Source: Candidatus Sumerlaeota bacterium (GTDB lineage: Bacteria > Sumerlaeota > Sumerlaeia > JAFGJS01). Taken from it: 13,188 nt of DNA. A model generated the notes under the pieces. The model made no database searches. It worked only from the letters and a program-made list of their open reading frames with translations, and was not told the origin of the DNA. Each line of letters begins with the position of its first letter. Positions within the stretch are counted from its first letter, which is position 1. Below are positions 7,904-13,188 of the stretch, piece after piece. The DNA is taken from positions 1 to 13,188 of the forward strand of contig JAFGJS010000005.1 of the NCBI GenBank assembly GCA_016928995.1, in the 5' to 3' direction. A program made the position numbers and the translations under genes.

Positions 7904-8728
7904 TCATTCTCGCGCCCAAGCGCCGGGGGATTTGCCGAAGCGGCGGCGGAAGAGACGATAGAAATGCGCCAGGTCGCCAAAGCCTGATGAGAACGCCGCT
8001 CCGGCGATGGTCTGGCGCCCCTCGTGCAAGAGCCGTGCGGCGTGTTGCAGGCGCAGCTCGTTGCGCCGCATGAGAAAACTTTCGCCGGTCAGGCTGCGGA
8101 AAATCTGCGTGAAGCGCCGCCGCGAAAGATGCGCCTTGCGCGCAGCGGCGTCCACTTCCCACGGTTCGTAAAATGTCTCCTCCAGCAAGCGGATCACGCC
8201 GCGCACGCGTACCTCCGCGGCGTTGTGCCGCGGGGCGTCGGGCTGGCGCGAAAGCAGAACCAGGATGCGGTTCGCCTCGGCTTTCAGCATCAATGCGGCG
8301 CCGGGCCGCCGGCCGGATTGCTCCGCCAGCATGCGGCGAAAGGACGCCTCGATCGTCTCGCGTTCGAATGTGTCCGGAATCAGCGGCGCGTGCTTGCGCG
8401 CCCTCAGCGCGCTCCACAGCTCGCGGCAGTCGGGGTGCTCGACGTATTCGCGGGATAGCGCCAGCAGCAACAGCGTGGTCGGTTCGATGTCCTCCAGCCG
8501 GTGCCAGCGATTTTTCGGGATCAGCCACAGCGAACCAGCCGGCAGCGTCAACGCTTCACGCTGGTTTTGCTCATGGTAGCGCGCCGCGCCGCGATAGATG
8601 TAATACAACTCATAAAAGGGATGCCGTTCGCGCGGCATGGCGAACGCCGGATCATGCATGCTTTCCGCCGCGGCCACGCCTCCCGGCGGCGGCGTCAGCG
8701 CGATTGGCTTGCGCACTTCCTGCGGCAT
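7904..8728 (-). CDS. AraC-family transcriptional regulator with cupin sensor domain
   Basis: The 274-aa product has the standard two-domain AraC plan. The N-terminal arabinose-binding-like cupin covers about 30-95 (RHPFYELYYIYRGAARYH, then LPAGSLWLIPKNRWHRLED). The C-terminal double helix-turn-helix covers about 176-270: the first HTH around VDAAARKAHLSRRRFTQIF (192-210) and the second around TIAGAAFSSGFGDLAHFYRLFRR (240-262), ending in the typical FGKSPGAW. The ATG at 8728 is preferred over a GTG at 8770 because AAGGAG lies 6 nt upstream. The gene is divergent from the GH88-type hydrolase gene 212 bp away, so it probably senses a sugar and activates that gene, possibly also the dehydrogenase further right. 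The shared intergenic region holds a palindrome and a 63-bp-spaced direct repeat that could be its sites. The glycosyltransferase gene follows on the same strand and may be co-transcribed. Confidence 0.9.
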   Translation of the reverse strand: MPQEVRKPIALTPPPGGVAAAESMHDPAFAMPRERHPFYELYYIYRGAARYHEQNQREALTLPAGSLWLIPKNRWHRLEDIEPTTLLLLALSREYVEHPDCRELWSALRARKHAPLIPDTFERETIEASFRRMLAEQSGRRPGAALMLKAEANRILVLLSRQPDAPRHNAAEVRVRGVIRLLEETFYEPWEVDAAARKAHLSRRRFTQIFRSLTGESFLMRRNELRLQHAARLLHEGRQTIAGAAFSSGFGDLAHFYRLFRRRFGKSPGAWARE

Positions 8729-8780
8729 GGCTGCTCCTTTCAGCGGCGTTGCATCTTCGTCAGCGATCACATTTTACCTG

Positions 8781-8796
8781 ATCGGCCATTGCCGAT
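8781..8796. promoter_or_regulatory. Palindrome in the divergent AraC/GH88 intergenic region
   Basis: ATCGGC (8781-8786) and GCCGAT (8791-8796) form a perfect inverted repeat around CATT. The site is 53 bp upstream of the AraC start codon and 145 bp upstream of the hydrolase start. An operator or autoregulatory site is inferred from position only. Confidence 0.35.
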
Positions 8797-8820
8797 TTCA
8801 TATATAAAGTATGACTATCC

Positions 8821-8896
8821 ATCATTGATTGCCCGATCCGCAAATATATTTTTCCTGTTTGGCCTAGACATGCGAAATCGCGGATGATTGAATGCC
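8821..8896 (+). promoter_or_regulatory. Paired direct repeats, candidate AraC-type half-sites
   Basis: ATCATTGATTGCC (8821-8833) and ATGATTGAATGCC (8884-8896) agree at 11 of 13 positions, in the same orientation. They start 63 bp apart, six turns of B-DNA. AraC-family regulators typically bind directly repeated sites on one DNA face, and a looping or tandem arrangement of this kind is plausible. The right copy lies 44 bp upstream of the hydrolase start at 8941. I could not identify a convincing -35/-10 pair for the hydrolase. Confidence 0.35.
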
Positions 8897-8940
8897 GTCT
8901 TACTGAAACAAAACAAATATCTCATAGTGAAGGCAGGTGC

Positions 8941-10344
8941 ATGATGAAGATCGACCGACGACTGAAAACGGAGGCGCTGCAACCGTTGCTGAAGCGCTTT
9001 TTTGATCGCACAGCCGGCAAGATCGCCGAATTGAACAAGTCCTGGAAGCCAGAGAGCGGCTCGCCGGTGTTCACGGTCAAGGGGCGCTACACCGCGCGCG
9101 GCTGGACTGAATGGACGCAGGGCTTCATGTATGGCTGCCAGATTTTGCAGTTCGATGCGACCGGCGACGAGAAATTTCTCGCCATGGGCCGCGAAAACAC
9201 GCGCCAGCTGATGGCGAAGCACGTGAGTCATATCGGCGTGCATGATCACGGCTTCAACAACGTCTCGACATACGGCAACCTGCGCCGTCTGGCGCGCGAA
9301 GGGGCGTTCGAGGCGTCGCAGGCGGAAATCGATTTTTACGAGATCGCGCTGAAAGCTTCCGGCGCGGTGCAGGCCGCGCGCTGGTCGCGCATCGCCAACG
9401 GCACGGGCTACATCCATTCGTTCAACGGGCCGCACTCGCTGTTCAGCGACACGATCCGCTCCTGCCGCGCGTTGAACCTGGCGCATCAGCTGGGGCATTG
9501 TCTGATGGGCGAGGGCGACAAGCCGATCTCGCTGCTCGACCGGGCGATGATGCATATCATGAACACGCTGCGTTTCAATGTGTATTACGGCAAGGGACGC
9601 GATGCGTACGACGTGCGGGGCCGTGTGGCGCATGAGGGCATCTTCAACATGACCGACGGCCAGTACCGCTGCCCCAGCACGCAGCAGGGCTATTCGGCGT
9701 TTAGCACGTGGACGCGCGGGCTGGCGTGGGTGCTGCTAGGTTGCGCGGAGGAGCTGGAGTTCTTCAGCGCGCTGCCGGCCGATGAGCTCAACCTGACGAT
9801 CTCGCACGGCGACGGAATCTTTGAAGAAATCACGGACAAGCGCGATTTCCTTAAGCAGATGCGCGAAGCGGCCAAGGCCACGGCGGACTTTATCATCGAA
9901 AATTCCTGCGCGGACGGCATTCCGTTTTGGGACACGGGCGCGCCAGGTCTGGCCAACCTGCCTGATTACCGCAAGCATCCATCCAACCCGGATAATCCAT
10001 ACGAGCCAATGGACAGCAGCGCGGCGGCGATATGCGCGCAGGGCTTGTTGCGGCTGGGCCGCTATCTCGGCGCGCAATCCAAGGACGGCAAGGATTACTG
10101 GCAGGCGGGATTGACCATGACGCGCTCGCTGCTGGAGCCGCCGTATGTTTCTGAGAATCCGAAGCACCAGGGCCTGATCCTGCATTCGATCTATCATCGC
10201 CCGAACGGCTGGGATTACACGCCGCCCGGCAAGAAGATTCCGCAGGGCGAGGCCTCGATGTGGGGCGATTATCACGCGATGGAACTCGCGGTGTATTTGC
10301 AGCGCATCCTGCAGAAAAAACCGTACTTGAAGTTTTTCGATTAA
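8941..10344 (+). CDS. GH88-family-like unsaturated uronyl hydrolase
   Basis: This 467-aa protein has no signal peptide and is probably cytoplasmic. It resembles GH88 unsaturated glucuronyl hydrolases: (alpha/alpha)6-barrel enzymes that hydrate the double bond of 4,5-unsaturated uronic acids made by polysaccharide lyases, releasing the sugar. Family landmarks in order: HDHGF (101-105), whose Asp102 would match the catalytic Asp of the HDxGF motif; Asp170 in SLFSDT, matching the second acid; His231; QQGYSAFSTWTRGLAW (248-263), retaining the Gln, Trp and Arg of the usual HQGY...WxRGQAW; PMDSSAAA (356-363); and EASMWGDYHAMELA (437-450). Odd points are Gln248 where His is usual and AFS instead of the acidic DDS/DES, so substrate preference may differ. 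ATG 8941 is preferred over ATG 8884 because GAAGG lies 7 nt upstream and the earlier start overlaps a candidate operator. Divergent from the AraC gene; the dehydrogenase follows after 335 bp. Confidence 0.78.
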   Translation: MMKIDRRLKTEALQPLLKRFFDRTAGKIAELNKSWKPESGSPVFTVKGRYTARGWTEWTQGFMYGCQILQFDATGDEKFLAMGRENTRQLMAKHVSHIGVHDHGFNNVSTYGNLRRLAREGAFEASQAEIDFYEIALKASGAVQAARWSRIANGTGYIHSFNGPHSLFSDTIRSCRALNLAHQLGHCLMGEGDKPISLLDRAMMHIMNTLRFNVYYGKGRDAYDVRGRVAHEGIFNMTDGQYRCPSTQQGYSAFSTWTRGLAWVLLGCAEELEFFSALPADELNLTISHGDGIFEEITDKRDFLKQMREAAKATADFIIENSCADGIPFWDTGAPGLANLPDYRKHPSNPDNPYEPMDSSAAAICAQGLLRLGRYLGAQSKDGKDYWQAGLTMTRSLLEPPYVSENPKHQGLILHSIYHRPNGWDYTPPGKKIPQGEASMWGDYHAMELAVYLQRILQKKPYLKFFD

Positions 10345-10384
10345 TCGCCGCTACGTTTTTGTAATATAAAGGAGCCTCGAAAAA

Positions 10385-10471
10385 TCACCACAGAGCGACA
10401 GAGAACACAGAGGATTTAGAAGATCATGATCCAATCTCTGCGCGCTCTGCGGCTCCGCGTGAATTTTTTTT
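10385..10471 (+). repeat. CACAGAG-type hairpin repeat with T8 tail, likely terminator
   Basis: The left arm (10385-10412, rich in ACAGAG) and right arm (10436-10462, rich in CTCTG and CTCCGCG) form a long imperfect inverted repeat, ending in eight Ts (10464-10471). Purine-rich CACAGAG arms facing CTCTG arms are a familiar dispersed intergenic repeat in many environmental bacterial genomes, recalled from experience, not searched. Located 40 bp after the hydrolase stop, the stem plus T tract could serve as its rho-independent terminator. Confidence 0.6.
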
Positions 10472-10525
10472 GGTTCTCTTAATCTCTTTGATGAGTGAAT
10501 TGCCAAATTGATTTCGGAAAGAGGA

Positions 10526-10590
10526 TTACATAACGACAATGATATGTAAATTTGGAGCCATGAAATTTACATGTCATTACATTGATGTAA
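10526..10590 (+). promoter_or_regulatory. Cluster of five TTACAT/ATGTAA half-sites
   Basis: The hexamer occurs five times in 65 bp: TTACAT at 10526, ATGTAA at 10544, TTACAT at 10567, TTACAT at 10577 and ATGTAA at 10585. Copies two and three lie within perfect 10-bp inverted arms, ATGTAAATTT (10544-10553) and AAATTTACAT (10563-10572), with a 9-bp spacer. Copies four and five form TTACAT-TG-ATGTAA (10577-10590). The cluster ends 28 bp before a likely -35 for the dehydrogenase gene, a position suited to an activator or to cooperative repression. The binding protein is unknown; the local AraC regulator is one candidate. Confidence 0.5.
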
Positions 10591-10618
10591 AATTGCTCTC
10601 AGTCAGAGATAAGCAGGC

Positions 10619-10646
10619 TTGGCAACGATATATAAATCAATAATTT
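10619..10646 (+). promoter_or_regulatory. Likely promoter of the Gfo/Idh/MocA gene
   Basis: TTGGCA (10619-10624) and TAATTT (10641-10646) are spaced by 16 bp in AT-rich DNA. They would start a transcript near 10653 with a leader of about 27 nt containing the GGAGG and GAGGA ribosome-site sequences upstream of ATG 10680. The -10 match is only moderate. Confidence 0.35.
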
Positions 10647-10679
10647 ATGCAGGATCGACGGAGGACGAGGATTATACTC

Positions 10680-11828
10680 ATGAATAAACACACCATTGGC
10701 ATCATCATGAACGGCGTCACGGGACGCATGGGAACCAATCAGCATCTGGTCCGTTCGATCCTGGCCATCCGCAAGCAGGGCGGCGTAAAGGTTTCCGACA
10801 ATGAAACCATCTGGCCCGAGCCGCTGCTGATCGGCCGCAATGAAAACAAGCTGCGCGCGCTGGCCGAGGCGCATGGCGGATTGAAGTGGAGCACGGACCT
10901 TGCCGCCGCGCTGGCCAATTCGGAATACACGGTCTACTTCGACGCGCAAACAACCAACCGCCGGGTTGAGGCCGTCAAACAGGCCATCGCCGCGGGCAAG
11001 CATATCTATTGCGAAAAGCCGACCGCGGAGAATTCCAGCGACGCAATGGAGTTGCATCGTTTGGCCGAGGCGGCCGGAATCAAGCACGGCGTAGTGCAGG
11101 ACAAACTTTGGCTGCCGGGTTTGATGAAACTGAAACGGATGATCGACAGCGGCTTCTTCGGCGAAATTCTCTCCGTGCGCGGCGAGTTCGGCTACTGGGT
11201 ATTCACCGGGCATCATGAGCCCGCGCAGCGCCCGTCGTGGAACTACCGCAAAGCCGACGGCGGCGGCATCATCATCGACATGCTCTGCCACTGGCGCTAC
11301 GTCGTGGACAACCTGTTCGGCGAGATCAAGCAGCTCACCTGCCTTGGCGCGAACCACATGAAGCAGCGCGTCGATGAGCAGGGCAAGGCCTACGACGCCG
11401 ACAGCGACGACGCGGCGTACGCCACCTTCGTTACTGAGCGCGGGATCATCTGCCAGTTCAACTCATCGTGGTGCACGCGCGTGAATCGCGACGAGCTGTT
11501 CGAGATGCACGTGGACGGCACGCTGGGATCGGCGGTGTGTGGATTGCGCAACGCGAAAGTGCAGGCCGCTCCGGCCACGCCGCGCGCCGTGTGGAATCCC
11601 GACATCCCCAGTCCGATCGCCTATCGCGATGGCTGGCTCGAAGCGCCGGATTACATGGAATTCGACAACGCCTTCAAGGCGCAGTGGGAGCTGTTCTTGC
11701 GGCACGTGGCGCTCGATGAACCGTTCCGCTGGAGCCTGAAGGAAGCGGCGAAGGGCGTGCAACTCGCCGAACTCGGCCTGCAATCCTGGCAGGAGCGCCG
11801 CTGGCTCGACGTGCCGGAACTGAAGTGA
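10680..11828 (+). CDS. Gfo/Idh/MocA-family NAD(P)-dependent oxidoreductase
   Basis: This 382-aa protein is a Gfo/Idh/MocA-type sugar or cyclitol dehydrogenase. The N-terminal Rossmann fold has IGIIMNGVTGRMG (6-18) as the dinucleotide-binding loop and YCEKPTAE (110-117) with the family EKP lysine, Lys113. The C-terminal alpha/beta domain carries WNYRKADGGGIIIDMLCHW (187-205), where Asp200 and His204 match the family's conserved D-x3-H active-site pair. Length is typical. ATG 10680 is chosen over ATG 10647 because GAGGA lies 8 nt upstream and the longer start falls near the predicted transcription start. Such enzymes oxidise or reduce sugar hydroxyls, and some make 3-keto sugars that allow glycoside cleavage by elimination. 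Its location after the GH88-type gene suggests action on a sugar from the same substrate. The 335-bp gap with its own promoter and half-site cluster points to separate but possibly coordinated control. Confidence 0.88.
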   Translation: MNKHTIGIIMNGVTGRMGTNQHLVRSILAIRKQGGVKVSDNETIWPEPLLIGRNENKLRALAEAHGGLKWSTDLAAALANSEYTVYFDAQTTNRRVEAVKQAIAAGKHIYCEKPTAENSSDAMELHRLAEAAGIKHGVVQDKLWLPGLMKLKRMIDSGFFGEILSVRGEFGYWVFTGHHEPAQRPSWNYRKADGGGIIIDMLCHWRYVVDNLFGEIKQLTCLGANHMKQRVDEQGKAYDADSDDAAYATFVTERGIICQFNSSWCTRVNRDELFEMHVDGTLGSAVCGLRNAKVQAAPATPRAVWNPDIPSPIAYRDGWLEAPDYMEFDNAFKAQWELFLRHVALDEPFRWSLKEAAKGVQLAELGLQSWQERRWLDVPELK

Positions 11829-11844
11829 TTATAACACTTCAGTT
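11818..11844. terminator. Hairpin overlapping the dehydrogenase stop codon
   Basis: AACTGAAGTG (11818-11827) and CACTTCAGTT (11835-11844) are perfect 10-bp inverted arms around a 7-nt AT loop. The TGA stop (11826-11828) sits at the inner end of the left arm. There are only three Ts after the stem, so this is a weak intrinsic terminator or an mRNA-stabilising 3' hairpin. A second inverted repeat, GCCATAT/ATATGGC (11851-11857 and 11879-11885), follows before the convergent gene ends at 11921. Confidence 0.5.
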
Positions 11845-11920
11845 TCGCTAGCCATATCGCAATGCTGACATCGGTCTTATATGGCGCAGATCAGTGTTCT
11901 TGGGTAGAATGTAACGAAAA

Positions 11921-12937
11921 TCAAGAACGTCTACTCCTAATTCGAACGCAAAAACCGATTCCGACTAAAATAACTGATATTGCGATGATTAGCCATATAT
12001 ATAATCGGTCCGATGATTCTGCTATTGGATTTTGATTTTTTTGAGGTTGTATATTAGTTTTTTTTGTATTTTTCACGATTGGGTCAAGATTAGTAGATGC
12101 TGACTCTGTTTTTGATTTCAACGCCAAATCATTAATGACATCCTTCTCCATATCACCTATATCATGATTAATCTTTTTCTTTTCACGTGCCATGCGTTCC
12201 TTTTCGGCTTGGGCAGTCAGTCTATCAGCAATTGTGGAATCGCCAAGTATCTCAAAAGCAAGGTCATGCAATTCAGCGATATCGTTTGGCGAACGTTTAT
12301 AAACATCAATGAGGTCGTTTTCCATCACTTTAAACTCATGTTCCATCGTTTCGGTCAAACGGTAATTCCGGATTAATTTGCCCCAGTTATTTTGCGCTTC
12401 AATAAACTCTTGAGGTGGTCCATCTTGAAACGGATCGATCTTAAATGAGTCCGGTCTAGGCGATGAAGACGGATTAAAATCAGGATATTTTTTTTTGAAT
12501 TCTTGACAGAATTCGTGCCCAGATTTATACCCCTTTAATAATTCTGTAGCCATTTCCCGTCGCGCCAAACGCATTCCTTCTCCTGTTTTGAGCTGGTTTT
12601 TTCGCCTAATGGCTGTTGCTTTATGCCAGTATGTATTCATTCGGTCGTGAGGAGATAGGTCGAGGGTTAGAGTTTTATTAGCCAAGTCAATTATATAATC
12701 CAACGAGGGTTCATCGTTAAAACCACGTGATGCGATAGCAGCTACTAAAAAAGCAGACATTTGTCCTTTCCGTTCTGAATTTGGTTCATTGGCTATCACT
12801 TCTTGCCACGATGTAACATGTTGTTGTAGATTCTCAGGCGTCAATTCATTGAAAGCATTAGGATCGTTCATCCAAGCATCATTTTGAGCATATACTTTAT
12901 CGCCTGTCATCCATATAAATACAATCCAAAAACGCAT
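11921..12937 (-). CDS. Hypothetical exported, C-terminally membrane-anchored protein
   Basis: I do not recognise a family for this 338-aa product. Its N-terminus looks like a short secretion signal (hydrophobic 3-10, possible cleavage after VYA, 15-17). Residues about 30-270 are mostly alpha-helical and charged, with helix pairs that could be TPR-like (weak). Residues about 275-310 are a Ser/Asn/Lys/Gln-rich linker, and 312-331 is a hydrophobic helix followed by the basic tail RIRSRRS. This predicts an extracytoplasmic domain anchored by a C-terminal helix. The gene is strongly AT-rich against its GC-rich surroundings and convergent with the dehydrogenase gene. No Shine-Dalgarno sequence precedes ATG 12937, and the frame stays open upstream into the repeat-bounded element that begins 12 bp away. 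The original start may therefore have been lost, and the gene may be 5'-truncated or silent. Confidence 0.65.
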   Translation of the reverse strand: MRFWIVFIWMTGDKVYAQNDAWMNDPNAFNELTPENLQQHVTSWQEVIANEPNSERKGQMSAFLVAAIASRGFNDEPSLDYIIDLANKTLTLDLSPHDRMNTYWHKATAIRRKNQLKTGEGMRLARREMATELLKGYKSGHEFCQEFKKKYPDFNPSSSPRPDSFKIDPFQDGPPQEFIEAQNNWGKLIRNYRLTETMEHEFKVMENDLIDVYKRSPNDIAELHDLAFEILGDSTIADRLTAQAEKERMAREKKKINHDIGDMEKDVINDLALKSKTESASTNLDPIVKNTKKTNIQPQKNQNPIAESSDRLYIWLIIAISVILVGIGFCVRIRSRRS

Positions 12938-12949
12938 AAAAAAGAAATC

Positions 12950-13188
12950 GTAAGCCTTTAGCCAAATGTTGCAAAGGGTGGCCGGGCTATGGTTCGGGCG
13001 GCTGCGCGGGGGGCAGCGGCGGCAGGGTTCCGCCGCCCGATCCGTAGCGTACGCCGCATTTCAACGCACATCGCCCCAAACCGCTGCAACGCCGCTGGAA
13101 CTCCCGCCTTGACTCGATCAACCCAGGCGAGCATGATGACTCTGTCGTCCAAGCGCCCTGGCCGCGCGATACTTGGCTAAAGGCTTAC
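12950..13188. mobile_element. MITE-like element with 16-bp terminal inverted repeats
   Basis: GTAAGCCTTTAGCCAA (12950-12965) and TTGGCTAAAGGCTTAC (13173-13188) are perfect 16-bp inverted repeats bounding 239 bp. The interior is very GC-rich while the left flank is AT-rich, so the composition changes sharply at the repeat. Inside is a GC hairpin, CGGCGG/CCGCCG (13017-13022 and 13030-13035). No transposase fits; a 64-codon minus-strand frame inside is arginine- and alanine-rich with no known motif. A non-autonomous transposable element or other dispersed repeat is the best reading. The right repeat ends exactly at the last base, so the element may extend further and no target duplication can be checked. 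Confidence 0.6.

Noticed and set aside
8825-8852. TTGATT ... TATTTT as a promoter for the GH88 gene
   Set aside because: Spacer of 16 bp and a poor -10, with a better explanation of TTGATT as part of the 13-mer repeat.
10351-10539. 62-codon minus-strand ORF in the GH88-dehydrogenase gap
   Set aside because: Its peptide is just the translation of the CACAGAG hairpin repeat.
12958-13152. 64-codon minus-strand ORF within the terminal element
   Set aside because: Arg/Ala-rich, no ribosome site, no transposase motif; most likely a by-product of GC-rich repeat DNA.

Overview
The window looks like chromosomal DNA from a GC-rich, saccharolytic, Gram-negative-type bacterium. A PVC-superphylum lineage (Lentisphaerota, Verrucomicrobiota, Planctomycetota) or a similar environmental lineage is my best guess. 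The reasons are a GH88-type hydrolase beside a Gfo/Idh/MocA oxidoreductase, an AraC regulator, a GC-rich core broken by AT-rich lineage-specific membrane proteins, and a CACAGAG-type dispersed hairpin. No rRNA, tRNA, CRISPR array or phage gene is visible. The last base coincides with the outer end of a repeat, so the window may be a whole contig that broke there.

Left block (1-8728), all minus strand, in transcription order: an AraC-family regulator (7904-8728), a large GT-C/PMT-type membrane glycosyltransferase (5628-7772), an AT-rich one-helix membrane protein (5170-5586), an orphan FtsX-like ABC permease (4147-5091), a small HTH-like ORF of uncertain start (3815-4045), a SWIM-SNF2 helicase-like ATPase (841-3369) and an AbiEi-type antitoxin/repressor (162-761). 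Functions are mixed and gaps run from 41 to 445 bp, so this is probably several transcription units. AbiEi has its own promoter with a nested palindrome and appears to be leaderless. No AbiEii toxin begins in the DNA left of it.

Central block (8729-11828), plus strand: a GH88-type unsaturated-uronyl hydrolase homologue (8941-10344), divergent from the AraC gene, and a Gfo/Idh/MocA dehydrogenase (10680-11828). The AraC-GH88 gap holds a palindrome and two matching 13-mers exactly 63 bp apart. The GH88-dehydrogenase gap holds a hairpin repeat with a T8 tail, five TTACAT/ATGTAA half-sites and a likely promoter. Together these look like a small regulated module for intracellular processing of a uronic-acid-containing or otherwise modified oligosaccharide. 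The substrate cannot be read from sequence.

Right end (11829-13188): a hairpin overlapping the dehydrogenase stop codon, then a convergent AT-rich gene for a membrane-anchored protein of unknown function (11921-12937). A GC-rich 239-bp segment bounded by perfect 16-bp inverted repeats (12950-13188) lies 12 bp upstream of that gene's start. It looks like a MITE-like element and may have cut off the gene's original 5' end.

I found no clear multi-gene novel system. The most original signals are the two regulatory arrays in the GH88/Gfo-Idh module, the terminal-inverted-repeat element, and the AbiEi gene without an adjacent toxin.
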